64,000 bases of DNA. Source: Rotaria sordida. Lineage: Eukaryota > Rotifera > Eurotatoria > Philodinida > Philodinidae. The notes beneath the pieces are model-generated. The model had not been told where the DNA came from. It did no database searches and was given only the letters and a program-made list of their open reading frames with translations. The stretch lies in the NCBI GenBank assembly GCA_905250125.1, contig CAJNOL010000508.1, forward strand, positions 62,001 through 126,000, in the 5' to 3' direction. Each line of letters begins with the position of its first letter. The first letter of the stretch is position 1. The position numbers and the translations under genes are program-made. This document shows, in pieces, positions 35,958 to 48,241 of the stretch.

Positions 35958-37699
35958 GTACTTATGCAAATATGGTCTTGAATTTCTACTGTTATACATA
36001 AAAAGTTTTCATCGAAACTTATGCTCATATGAGCAGATTGTGTTTTATTTTAAACTCTGATTCATTTTTTTTTACTATCAAATAATGGACTAAGAAAAAC
36101 AATGTTATTTCAACTGAGCGAATGCTTTCCTTTCTAGTTTTGTAATCGAGACTTAAGAGTGGCGTGTAGCTTCAATCCTTACTAGGTGATATTTTACATG
36201 AAAATCATTCATCAGTCACTACAAATCAATATGTTTTTCTATTTTAATTACATAAAACAATACCTATTGGCATCATCTTTCGTCATGAATTTGTTGTCAA
36301 TCTGCTTACATCATTCGGAGTTCATAATTATGAAATGAGCATATTTAGAAAAGTGTCAGCTATTTTTTAATGCATGAAAGACTCAAAACAAGGTTTCAAT
36401 CAGCCAATACTAAACGCTCACTTCTAGTTTTCATGTTTCTTGAAATAAATATTTCTGAAAAACAAAGCATTCAGCGCAAACTCTATAGGATTGAAATGTG
36501 AAAAACGATGAAATCACTTTAGCCATTATAGGGAGTCCTCGTTATGTCTATCGAAGTAGATAAGCAGATCAAGACCACCGCATGGAAAACTCCTTACCAA
36601 CTTGTTGAAATGTCTGTAGTGTTTGGGGGGGAGGAGGGGAGAAACAACTTTCTTGTTGTGGTGTGGGTGTGGGTGTAGGCAACAAAAAGTCTCCACACCC
36701 ACACCCTGCTATCACGCTGCTATAAGTAAAAAAAACCAGTAAATCGATCATAACTCCGCCCCAAAGCAATACGGGGATGAACTAACTTAAGGTATTTCAA
36801 TTTTCGCTAAGCTCTACCAGATAAAATCAGTCTGAGTCAAAAAGCTTTTTATCACCTCAAGAGGTTTCCTCGTGAGCTAAGAGCATTGCAAATCTAAAAA
36901 CTTTCAGAGTGACTCACGTATCATGGTTACCTAATATGATCGCCAATCAGGCTAGTTTTCGTATGATTCGATAGAATTTTTCAAGTGCTACAAAATGGTA
37001 TAAAAATATCAGTGAAAAAATACTGGTGACTTAGAAAAGTTCAACGAATACTGGTTCCAATACGTGACTTTTGGTATATATTTGGTAGTTTTTGGTTACA
37101 AAAACTAGGATTTGGATAAAAACGAATACGATATTCTGAATCAGCATCCAAAACTGGCTGAATTTGTGTCATTTTAAAATTCTTTCTTCAACTTTTTTGT
37201 TCGTCGAAAAATCACCCCTTGTTCCCCTCAGGAATAGGTTAAAAAATGAATTTCGTTAAACCGGTATTTTGTTTGTATGAGTATCTACTACTCTAAGTTC
37301 TAATATCATTTTCCAAGCTTAGAACGTATTTCGGACAGTTGAAATAACTTTATCATGGATCTCTCGGAGTTATTTCTCTGTAATACTGATAAAATGTATT
37401 CCGTAATTATATTTTCGAATATTACGACTAATTGTCATAGTGCCTAAGTATCGCTACGACCAATTGACGTCGCCCAATTGTCGTTCAACTAATTGTCTTT
37501 CCATCAATTCTCTTAGATCCAACACATATCCATACGATTATTTTAGTAGTTGTTTTTGACGAAAACTTAGTTTTCATAGTAGATTTTCTCTTCATAGACA
37601 CATTCATATTATTCACACTATACTTGATTTTCTAAGACAAAAGAAAAACAATTTCGAATTTCAACTATAGATATTTATTTATATAATATCAGAACAGAA
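35958..37699. other. Intergenic with telomere-like hairpin
   Basis: No gene is supported. It contains the TGTGGG hairpin at 36662-36706. A degenerate set of CAATTGTC/CTAATTGTC words lies at about 37425-37505. The rest is unremarkable AT-rich sequence. Confidence 0.45.
36662..36706. repeat. Interstitial telomere-like TGTGGG repeat, inverted pair
   Basis: TGTGGGTGTGGGTGT (36662-36676) is followed 18 bp later by CACACCCACACCC (36694-36706), giving a hairpin of the two strands. TGTGGG is the telomere unit reported for Adineta. A G-rich run precedes it at about 36625-36640. Confidence 0.6.
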
Positions 37700-40600
37700 T
37701 TAAATTGACAATAAAGGAAAATAATTATAAACATCTTTCGAAAAAACTATTGAATATTCAACAATTAATCGTTTGACTCGAGAACAATTATGTCGCATTT
37801 CATCATTTGTAAAATTTTCTGTCACGTTTTGCAAATGATCATAATCGACTTTCAATTCGGTTAAACGAGGTAAATATGTTTTTGTTTCATCGAGAAAATG
37901 TTCAAGATAATGAGCAGCTGTATCCCCAAAATCAAGTGAAATAAGATGCGAATATTCAACAATTGAGCACCAATCCTTCTCGTAAAGATGAAATTCACGA
38001 AGTTTGAAAAATGGTGGTTGAATATTCCACATAGATAAATATTTAAGAAATGGAAAAGCTCGAGTAAGTCGAACGAAAAAATCATGTTTGAAAGGATCTT
38101 TGTCCCATAATTTCAAATGAGTAACGGAGTTAAATACAATATTTGGAATATTATTTGTGATGTTTTCGAGACGATCAAATTTAAATGGAAGTGAAAAGAC
38201 GCGAGAAGTTATATCCCTAGAGTTGAAATAATCTACCATACAAGCCACTTTTCGATATTTTATATTTGTGAAAGTTCGTTGAATATCATCAACAGATACA
38301 TGAACAGTTGGATCAGCATCGACATTTTGAGAAACGATATAAAATGTGAAGGTATGAAGTCGTGGCATATGAATAAGTATTTCATTATCAAGATGAGTAC
38401 CAGAGATACATGTTGATCCACGAAAGATAAGAATATATAAAGTTAATTCTTCGAGATGGGACATTCGACGAAGAAGAGGTACAACTAGAATATCATATCC
38501 TTCAGTGTTACGATAACATGTTAATGAGAAACATTTTAAATTAGGTAGATCATCCTAAAAAATAGAAAGAAATATGTTTATTAGTTGAGCTAACAAATTA
38601 ACATCAACCATTAATTTATAGAAATATGATTTATTTTCGAAATTCTACTTTTAAGTGTTTATTCTATTCTATAAAATATATGTATCCTCTAATAATAATG
38701 ATTACTTTCTATTTATTAAATCCTGACTCATAGAAACTATTGAATAATTCGACAAAATCATCAAATCTTAAATGAAAATAAATTTTCTTAATATATTTCA
38801 AAACATTCGATGAAATTCATAATATATAGATTTAACAAAAATAATTATTAATAAAGAAAATCAGTAGTTATTTTCAATAACAATGCTCATTTGAACAGTA
38901 TAAGTGAAGTGAAGCTTTAAAAAGACTCGATTAATAAAAATGTTTATTTTGTAACCGACTGTATGTTTAATTAGTTTTAAAATAGATGAATAAATCCAAC
39001 ATAATTGATAAATATTTTCTATCGAGCCATTTAACCCTTTACTTCCCAATGTCCATCCCAGTGGACATTGGAAGAACAGTTGCGAAAGATTAAGAAAGCA
39101 TCTGATTGAGAAACTCTAAGAACACTTTTTATAGTAAACTTCGTGGGCTACCAATCGGTAAAAAAACTTTTTTTTCGCTGCGCCCGTTCGGAGATATGTG
39201 ACTCCTATAATCGACTATTTCGAAAAAAGACGATTGTCTTGTAAAAGTTATCTTCTATTTCTAAGCAATAAATCTTCCGGCGATCTACTACGTGACACAC
39301 ATAGAAAAAGGTGTTCACTAGTGATATGTTTAGTTTCCAGAATTTTCAGAAAAGTTTAGGAGGTCAACATATGGTAAAATATACAATAGTCACTAGAAGA
39401 TTTCTATAATAGTAACGTCCTGCCTCTTAAATATCCACAATTCAATGCAACAATTGTCTCAATCATAGAGAATTAAAAAGCAAACATTTTTCTATGAAAT
39501 GAAACGTTCCCGAGCTCTCTACGACGTTTCTTTACTGAGATATATCAATTTTGCTGAATGCTCCAGAGGATTGGTCAAAATTTTCCCACTACTCCCCCTC
39601 AGGAAACTACCCTAAAATTGAGGAAAGCATTTCTTTGGTTTGTTCATACTTTTGGCATATGGGAGGCACTGATACTTTATTTCAGGGGTAATTTCATTGC
39701 TAGTGCTTCTGGAATTACTGTGGGGGTAAAGGGTTAACAATTGTAATGATTGATTAACTATTGTCAAATGAATTATGATTAATTATAAAATAATCTCGAA
39801 TAATATCAAAACAATCATGATTATCTATTTTATTTATTTTCTAATAATCTAAATTAAACTATTATATTTACTAATGCACAAATCTCTTTATACATTGCAC
39901 TTTTAATTAAACTTTATTTTCGATATTAAAGACTAATTAGAAAAAGATAATAACACGAACCATAAACTCACCATGCTGTAAAATGTTGATGTCCAATTGC
40001 TGATATAATCAACTTGAACGATAAATTCAGTTAATTGTTTGAGACGACCATCAAGTAAAGAAAGACAATCATCAAAATCATTTACATTAATAGATAATTT
40101 AGTAAGTGTTGAAGAAGAAAAAGTCATTGATGGTAAATAACATAACGACGAAAGTGGATAATCCTCGACAGATGATGACGCAATACTGAGATGTTTTAGA
40201 TTTTTAAAGAAAGCTAAGATATTTGCATAAACATTCTTAGTATACTCCTTTTGTGTTATTTCAATATTGTTTTCATTAATGATAAGAATAAGATCCGTAA
40301 TTTGTTGTTTATCAATATGTTGAAAAAGAGAATCATCTAAATGAAATAGATATTATTTGATAATCTGAGTATCTGAATATTTTTCTATGCTAATCTTTTA
40401 AAAGATCAGTATACATGAATATCTTACCCATGAAATAATGTGAAAAGATTGATTTGTTGAAATTAAAAATTTTAAGTTGAGTAAGATTAGGATAATTACC
40501 AGCACGAAGAATACATTCCATAGAATCAGATTGAAGAATAAGAGATTGAACATTTTTATGAATTCTTGGTAATATATCAATAGAAAATCGACTGAGTATT

Positions 40601-40812
40601 GAATTAGAAATTGAAAAAATCTCATCAGTTGATTGTGATATAGAAACAAAATTAAGAATGTTAGTGAAGATTGGTTCTTGTACTATAATATTAAGTCGTT
40701 GATTGTTGATACCAAATAAAGAATAAAGAACATCAGTATTGTCAAGGTTTTTCAAAATGAGAAATAATATTTCATTAGGAAGATCAAGAAGATGAACATT
40801 ATGTTGATTCAT
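37700..40812 (-). CDS. F-box/LRR-like protein of the bdelloid type
   Basis: Three exons, 40812-40428, 40336-39972 and 38554-37700, join in phase to 534 residues. Residues 8-43 form a typical F-box (LPNEILFLILKNLDNTDVLY). The rest is a string of irregular leucine-rich segments (for example NLTQLKIFN, LSSLCYLPS, TKLSINVND, LEELTLYIL, HLKLWDKD, LKYLSMWN, LISLDFGD, RVKRLIVEY). By family, the F-box would recruit SKP1 in an SCF ubiquitin ligase and the repeats would bind a target. Intron 1 is 91 bp. Intron 2 is 1417 bp and holds a piggyBac-type MITE. Large F-box-like families with this layout are known from bdelloid gene sets. The specific target is unknown. Confidence 0.85.
39031..39737. mobile_element. 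piggyBac-type MITE, about 700 bp, in F-box gene intron 2
   Basis: The element is bounded by TTAA on both sides (39031-39034, 39734-39737) with termini CCCTTTAC and GTAAAGGG. A subterminal palindrome (CCAATGTCC with GGACATTGG) follows the left end. TTAA duplication plus CCC/GGG ends is the piggyBac hallmark. The ends match those of the broken piggyBac copy at 58829. No transposase is encoded. Confidence 0.85.
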
Positions 40813-42090
40813 TTTAAAATGTACTGCTTGTAATGCTTTTCATAACACAGTATATATATAAAGATATCTATTTATTTTTTGTTCGTACACATTCTTATCA
40901 TCGAAGAAAAAAGAAGTTGACCTTGTTGAAAGAAAAAATATAACATTGATATATAGGTCTGAAACACACTAGACGAATTAAAAATGAATTCACCAATGGA
41001 ATGAGCGAAAAGGTTAAAACAGAGTTAAATCACCTTTTCGAGATGACTTAACTTTTAACGCACCAATACAATTATAGCTGTATTGAACGCGAGAGAACAA
41101 CAAAAGAAGTGATGAATTGACAACTAGACGAAAATGATGCCACTCAAAAGTTCATTGTATTCTGCTTAATATTCTCACGTCGATTGATGATAGTTATGCT
41201 TGTTTATGTTATCTTATCATCATACTTGTATCGTATTTATTTGGTTGCTCACAGAATAATAAAATATAATAAGGAATAAAGAGGATCAGGATAACAAGAC
41301 GAATGTTTCTTTTTTTGAGTTATTTATTTTTATGTGAATGTAGTCGCTGCAGCGTTTTCCATCATAGACAAATACAAAAAACAAAACATATATTTAGAAA
41401 AAGCGAAAACAAAAATATGATCAGAGGTTAGATATCGAATTCGATTGTTTAGTTTTAATTTTTTGTAAATCATAAAGCATTATGGTGCAATTGCCTTCTA
41501 TCCCTGCAGAAACAAATTTATTTAAAAAAGTAGAAGTAGAAATCTCTTTGACTTAAGAAAAGTTTCATGATTATATAATATCACGTGTGCGTCAGAAATA
41601 ATGGCACACTTCGTATTTTTCATTTTTTTCTTTTCATGTGAACGCATAGAATTGAGTTTTTCTCCAAAAGATTCTCTATTGAATTCTCTACAAAAGCAGC
41701 ATATATCATTCAGCAAGTACGATCTTACTTATTTTTTAACAATCGATCTCAGTATTTTGGACAATCATCACGATTTCTTAAAATGATTGTTTTATCTAAA
41801 AAATTTTACAGCACTTTTCAACTGCCTATCATCTTGAATTTTGTTTCTAAATGTTCCCAAGTTCTATAAATATAATATTTGAAGTGAACCACTTTAATCA
41901 ATATAATTATGATTGTTTTCGTCAATTTTCAGATTGCTTACTAAGAGTAACACAGCTTGTCTACGTAATGCGACTAGAGATGTACGGGATTGAGATCACG
42001 ACAAAATTATAAAGGTTTACCGGGACCAAATGAAACTTTATCTTTTCGAGATCGTTTTTCCGGAATATGTTATAAACCACATCAATCGAT
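40813..42090. other. Intergenic, no feature seen
   Basis: Upstream flank of the F-box gene and AT-rich sequence. Short open frames on opposite strands near 41522-41786 overlap each other and have no family resemblance. Confidence 0.45.
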
Positions 42091-42097
42091 TCGCCCA

Positions 42098-42256
42098 AAT
42101 AACGTCGAAAGCAAAAATGTCGAAGCAAAAATGTGGAAGCTAAAAATGTCGAAAATAAAAACGTAGAAAGGTTAAAATGTAGAAAACACAAATATCGAAA
42201 AATACAAATGTCGAACTTCAGAAACATCGAAATGTAAAAAAGTCGAATACTAGAAA
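42098..42256. repeat. Degenerate short tandem array (AAAATGTCGAA units)
   Basis: About ten imperfect copies of a 14-18 bp unit with core AAAATGTCGAA (variants AAACGTAGAA, AAATATCGAA, AAACATCGAA). The array ends are ragged. It has no coding potential. Confidence 0.75.
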
Positions 42257-42699
42257 TATAAACAAAAAAAATTCCAAAACAAATCTATTTTCATGATATT
42301 TTCAATGCTTGAAATCGGCAATGGATCACATATATACGAAAGCTCTATATAACTCAAGTGAAGATGACACCATTATTCAATTAATGCGACGTAGTATTCT
42401 TAACATTGTTGCTATTAGTTAATAAAATAATCCATTCATAGCTAAAACATAGATCTTCAAGTAAAAGACAAGTTTCCATGTTTTCATGAATGCGTTCTCT
42501 TCTGTTTTTTTTTATCATTATTTTTCATTGGGTAGAGAATAGATATAGATAAAGAAAAACACCTATTCATATAATTATGAATGTACTAGGTAAATGAACC
42601 TATTCTTGTTTATAAAAACAGAAAGTCTTTATATTTTTTACGATCTCCTAATCAATTTTTCAACGAATTCCATGTTCATATCATTCCATTAGTTCGGTC

Positions 42700-43370
42700 T
42701 TCTTCTGTAAAAAGTACTCTTAGACTTACATTCTGAACATCTGCCCTGGTTCATTACGATCCCCGAACGCTACATCGGATATAGCAAGAAGTATTCTATT
42801 CCAAACATTCGGTCACACCGTTCTGATTACAAAAAAAATCCGAGCAAGAACTTGAACCAATTCTGGATAGAATCCTGAATCAAACCTGACAGGCTCATTA
42901 AGACTTATGATTCTTAAAGATCCCTCGAGGTTGTCTCAAGAAATAGGCACGACTGAAGAAACTAAGCAGTGTCCTGTAAAGATCTTTGCTAAATCCTCAT
43001 ATTTTCTTAATAAGATTCTCATTAAAATTGATACTGTCTTGCAAAATGTGGAAACGCATATTCTTGAAAGGTTCTGAGTAAGATCCTGATTGAAACTCTG
43101 CAGGATTAGTCGGCTTCGTACTCTGACTAATCTTGTTATTTTCTTGCCGAGATCCTCGTCCAATGTGAATATCAATCCTGACAGAAAACTGATACGAACA
43201 TTTGATCTAGATCCTGACGAAAACCTGATAAAATCTTGGCAGAATCCTCTCTCATAATCTTGAGAGGATCATTGATAGGATCCTGAGTAAATCCTGACAG
43301 GATCCTATAGTCTCAACTCAGAAAAATATCTGAGCAGGAACCTGAAGAAATCCTGGACAGGATCCTGTTT
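42700..43370. repeat. Degenerate ATCCTGA/GGATCCTG-rich repeat region
   Basis: Words such as AATCCTGACAGGATCCTG, AAATCCTGA, AGATCCTGA and their complements recur at irregular 20-40 bp spacing, clearest at 43150-43370. The local GC is higher than average. It resembles a decayed, partly palindromic satellite. It ends in AGGGGTGGGAC, which looks like a hAT terminus, but no partner end was found. Confidence 0.65.
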
Positions 43371-43472
43371 AGGGGTGGGACTTTACCTTCACTTTACTAG
43401 TAAATAGTAAATAAAATATTTACTATTCACTTTTATAAAATTAAATATAATATTTCTCATTTGATAATATAA

Positions 43473-43673
43473 TTATACATCGTAGCTAACAGTTGGTTCA
43501 ACAGGATTCAATAAAATGCTTGTCTCTCTCAAGATACCAATATCTATAGTTCGATCTGTCTGGTTCTTCCATGACCTATTATGTTTCTTAAAAACATGGG
43601 ATGGACCGTTATTCGTGTGTGTTTTGGTTATGCGATCTCCATCGTTCTCGATCAGTGTACCTGGGATCTTCAA
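43473..43673 (-). pseudogene. Possible remnant of a Gypsy-type integrase C-terminus
   Basis: A 66-codon minus-strand frame contains NGPSHVFKKHNRSWKNQTD followed by an ILRETSILLNP stretch. This fits the C-terminal integrase pattern of Ty3/Gypsy elements (GPY.V..R..R.W.......V.V..LKP). No LTR, RT or RNase H trace is seen nearby, and the overlapping plus-strand frame is its shadow. The resemblance is short and made by eye. Confidence 0.3.
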
Positions 43674-43799
43674 CTATTACCAGGTCTATGCTTCTTTTTT
43701 TTTTACTAGTCGAGTTCTTTGTAATTGTCAGATTTCTTTCGCATTGGTTTCTTCTGTGTATGATCAAAATCGATTTTCTCAATTTCAGTAGAAAGTAAA

Positions 43800-44527
43800 A
43801 ATGTCGAAAACTCGAATCATAGTGTTGGGGAAAAGAAGCAAATATCTGAAATAGTAGTTCATGATGCCAACAATCTACATCACCATCGTTGTCACTTTAC
43901 ATCCTCATTATCACCTTCAGTTTCAGCTTTTGACGTTTTTGATTTCTTGACATTTTCCTTTCGATAAACGTTCAGATTACTATCAAAGTCTTCTAATTGT
44001 TTCTTAGGTGGCCGATCTGAGCTACGCTTATTCTGAAAATTTTCGGTATTAACTTGGATTTCATAATCTTTATTTTATTATAAAGAAAATTACTATTAAC
44101 AACGAGACAATAATTTCAATAATATAAAGCCAATAGAAGCAGAATACGAGAAAATAGTGATCATGTAATAGTCAGAGAAAAAAGGCAGAAAAACGACGAT
44201 ACAAGATCAGACACAGCAAAAAAAACATGGTGTGAGTTGTCGTTCAACAAAAATACATTGTGTTATCAATAGTAACAAATGAAACAGGATGACAAGAGTA
44301 AAGTAATAAATAAGACGAAATAGTACTGTGAATAATTAATAACAAGTTTAAGTGTTTCTACATGATACACACAACTTTTCATCCATATTGAGCACTCATT
44401 TTTCAGAAATCAAACAGATTAATGTATGATGAAAGCAATTAGTGAATGGGATGGGTGTATCTATAGAAAAACTACATTTCCATTTAAAAAACATTGTTTC
44501 CTAGGCTAATATCATAATATATAGATA
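43800..44527. other. Intergenic, no feature seen
   Basis: AT-rich sequence without a supported exon or clear repeat. Confidence 0.4.
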
Positions 44528-44636
44528 CATATATCAAATGAAAGATTACGTTGGGATAAGCATCTTTTGTGATAGAATTTATTATTTTTCAATGAATAAA
44601 TATAAAGTTTGAACAAAGTTAGCTACAAAGTCTATA
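44528..44636. repeat. 109 bp direct repeat, copy 1
   Basis: From CATATATCAAATGAAAG to ACAAAGTCTATA this is identical by eye to 54142-54250, some 9.6 kb away in the same orientation. Copy 1 runs straight into TGTGGG-type sequence. Copy 2 starts at the last base of a DNA transposon. Confidence 0.9.
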
Positions 44637-44693
44637 GGGTGTGGGTGTTTGTGGATGTCATTTCCCCGTTTATTCACACCCACACCCACACCC
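44637..44693. repeat. Telomere-like TGTGGG hairpin
   Basis: GGGTGTGGGTGTTTGTGG (from 44637) is followed by CACACCCACACCCACACCCC (about 44674-44693). The second arm is three exact complement units of TGTGGG. It abuts the 109 bp repeat on the left and a GGTGCTC tandem array on the right. Confidence 0.65.
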
Positions 44694-44815
44694 CTTCGGT
44701 GCTCTTTTCACATTTAAATAATTTGGTGCTCATTTGTCTTATTTTTTGGTGCTCTTTTCACATATAACTAATTAGGTGCTCAATTGTCTCTTTTTTTGGT
44801 GCTCAAAAGACATGT
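44694..44815. repeat. Tandem array of about 50 bp GGTGCTC units
   Basis: Two full units and a partial third. Each full unit is TTGGTGCTCTTTTCACAT, then an AT-rich link, then GGTGCTCATTTGTCT and a T-run. Further GGTGCTC words appear at about 45181 and 45237. Confidence 0.75.
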
Positions 44816-44990
44816 CGTCCATTAAAAGGTATTAAATGAAAAGAAGACGAACAAATCACATAATTCATAAAACATCAAAAAAAAGATCTAATACACTCTA
44901 ATTTGAATTTTACAATGATAATTCTTACAATAAATTATTTAGAACAAGGTTACTTTTTGTTTTAGAGACACACTTCACAGTCTTATGCAC

Positions 44991-46170
44991 CAGAGACTGT
45001 CATCAGGGCAGGGCTGCCCTGATGCCCTGGTAAATTATGTACCAACTCTCAAGTTATAGATGTTTTCTTAATCAAAATTTTTAATCTTTTGTACAGTTAC
45101 ATGAGACAACGTTATAAGCTACCTACGTTTACATTTCATTCACTATGTCTCTCAGCGACAATCTTTATGTTTCACTATTGGGTGCTCTTTGTTTACTATG
45201 AATAGAATAGAGATCAGAGATTGTTATCAATACAGGGTGCTCAGATGCCTTGGCGTTCTGACCTCAGGACAGAGCGAAATAATTTGCCTTGGTAACATTT
45301 TTTTAAAAAAGTCATTTGAAATGGTTTACTAAATCTAGACATAAATCTTTCAGAACATTTGTCATCTGGATAATTCTACTAACTAGTGATGATTTCATGT
45401 TGAAATCGATTTCACTAGAGCTTATGTATATGATACTCATTCTAATTCATCATCGTTCAATACGATCCTTTTCGATTTCGAAGAGATTGAACATCTCTTA
45501 TCAAATCATAAGGAAGTGAAGGAAAACATTAAAAAAAAATGAATCTCGATCTGATGCTAAATAATGATGAAAGACTTCGAATCAATTAAATGATGATACT
45601 TAGTCACACAGAATCGCTGTTTTCATTGACGGATATCTCGTTTTTGTATGAATATACTTCTAGTGTCACGTATCCATGCTAAAAAAGGCAAGACATTGTA
45701 TTAAGAAATATTATTTCTTCATGAAGAATAAATTGAAATGATATCATTTGTATCCGATTATAATCTGATTTTTAGTCGTCAAGGTTGATCCTTTTTATTG
45801 TCAAGCGTTTTCTTTTGAATTCCTTCTAATCGATCAAAAAGATTTGTCAATTGTTATTAATGAGTTTCACTCGAAAAAAAAAAAGATTTTGAAAAAATTC
45901 TGAAAATTAGAATAAACGAAATATAAATTTAAAATTAAATTGTAATTGATTAAAAATTGCACAAGTTTAATTGATTTTTGACGGGACTCATGATTATTTT
46001 TATACATGGATAATATTCTTTTGAACTTATATTAAAAAAAAAAGTCTGAGCACTGAATATAAACAAGAACAAAATTTTTCATAAGGTTAACAACCTATTC
46101 CATAGTCAACCTCAATTTATATGCCCTAAGGACGGGACAGGGCGAAAAAAATGTCCTGTGATGGTCTCTG
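44991..46170. mobile_element. Non-autonomous hAT-type element, 1180 bp
   Basis: It starts CAGAGACTGTCATCAGGGCAG and ends GATGGTCTCTG, with imperfect terminal inverted repeats. Both sides carry the perfect 8 bp duplication TTATGCAC (44983-44990 and 46171-46178). Just inside the left end is a hairpin with a 10 bp stem (ATCAGGGCAG and CTGCCCTGAT, 45002-45023). Further CAGGGC/GCCCTG words lie near both ends. No transposase frame or BED/hAT motif is visible, so it is an internally deleted or unrelated-filler copy. Confidence 0.88.
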
Positions 46171-46178
46171 TTATGCAC

Positions 46179-48241
46179 TACTGTGGAATATATTAATAAT
46201 ACCAATCAGTACGAATGTTATATTTATAGGTGAAGTGAAACTCTTTTTACATTTCGGATTTAGAAGAAAACAAGATTTTTGTTCTGTCAACTAATCGGAT
46301 CGATACTATACAAGCAATACAAACGATGATACATTGTCATGCCCTCCAATATTGATCCTATTATGAACATTCAACATAAAAAGAATGAAAAAAAAAGAAA
46401 GAGTCAGACAATGAACATACAGTAGCATTAAAGCTATAGGGTGCGAACATCGAAATGAATAATTTATGCGTTGACTGTTACTGACCGCACGTCTATACAT
46501 ACACTATATGTTCGCATACGTGTGTATATGAGTGTGTGTCGCTCGATTGGCCCTATAAGGGTCATTTCAACTCATTTTCTTTCTACCGAAGTATGCCATT
46601 GAATGAAGGCAGTTAAATTATTTTTAAGCTCTATCAAAATCGACTATTCTCAATAGTAGATATGCATTTTCACATCTGATATTAATACCATACATTTTGC
46701 AAAGACTTGTATCTAGTAAAACATTCAACCTTGGTATATATCTATATACAACAAAAATCTCATAGATAAAGGCATTAGTCTCGAGAGATAGTATTAATCT
46801 TTAAGATTTCCTTCTATAGAAGAAAAACAGTAATAATAATAATACTAGATAAACGTTTAAAATTTTATTCTTAAAACTCTTTTTTTGTTTTGAAAATGAT
46901 ACTCTTTACAGTTCATTCTTTTTCATTAACACTTCATGTTCGAGGTTAAAAGTTTAATAAACGCATCATAAATCACAATATTTCTTACATTGACAAGAAT
47001 GTGTCTACTTTTCTTTCTTATTTTAAAACAAAGAGAAAGTGATTTTATTCAATCTATTGATTGTTCGACTTTTTCTTCTTTTTTTTCTTGTTTTATCGAA
47101 CAAAGAAGACAAACACAAATGTCTGTTTTTTATATTCGATGTATTTATTCATTGTATTCATTAAAGCCATGAGTCAAGTTTGATTTTAATTGATTTTTTT
47201 TTTGAAGCAATAGTAATAAACAAAAAAAATCTTATTCTAATATTCTCATTGTTAATTATATCGTCTTAGTCAAGATCCAATCTTGTTTGTAAATATGATC
47301 TAATGAATATAAAACAAATGAATAATGATTAGTTGTTACGAAAGATACAATTGAAAATAAATCTTTTTTTTTTTTGATCAGTTTTACGTGCAAACAGCTG
47401 AAAAGCTAAGAATGATCGGAAATTATCTTCATTTACAAAATATAATATTGATCATTTCTAAAGAATATAGAACATTCGTAGATTGTCATCAATAGGAAAA
47501 TGATGATAAATGGTCAATATTTTATCATAATTTTGATTCTCAAATTAAAAATAGATTTGTCCTATAAACTAGTTCGAACTTTGCCAAGAAATATACGGAA
47601 TATTTTAACGATTATATATGAGATTTTTTTTTCGGACATCGGACATGATAATGTTTAGTCTTGAACGTCTTCAACCAAATCATCTAGGTCAAATAAAATA
47701 TAAAATAAAAATCTAGATAAAGTTTAAAGGTACAATAATATTCTATTCTATGAGCTCATGAAAATATCTCTATTATTATCAAGTCGATTAAAAGTTTCTT
47801 TTCTTTCAATCAAAAAAATCCCTTTAAATGATCATTATATTTAATTGATGTATTCTAATCAAAACAATAAGATACAATAGAAAAGAATTAAGATAGTGAT
47901 GCATTAATAAGATTTAGAATAAATAGAATAAGATATAGATCATAATGAGATTGAACAAAGAATAATTGATGTAAACATGTGTGAATATACTACTAGTATA
48001 TATAATGGATTACATTTGAATAAATCTTTTGTCTAATCAGTGTTAGAGATTATCTCAAATGTGTTAATTTTTATCTTTTGTAGTGTTTTCTTTTTCTATG
48101 TTTACTAGGTAATCATTTTGATTATTAGTGATGAATTTGATTACTATCAATATTTGATAAAAAAGAAGTTGTAGAATTTTGTTGACAAAGATTAATTAAA
48201 GTTTTAACTTTCTTTAATAGTATCTTTTGATGATCGATGAC
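46179..48241. other. Gene-free intergenic stretch
   Basis: About 2 kb of AT-rich sequence with no supported gene. A few short T-rich open frames are low-complexity. No inverted repeat or array was noticed. Confidence 0.45.

Noticed and set aside
43371-43390. AGGGGTGGGAC as the end of a further hAT element
   Set aside because: No opposite terminus or 8 bp duplication was found.
43516-43798. Two overlapping plus-strand open frames
   Set aside because: They lie opposite the possible integrase remnant and are hydrophobic shadow frames in two phases.
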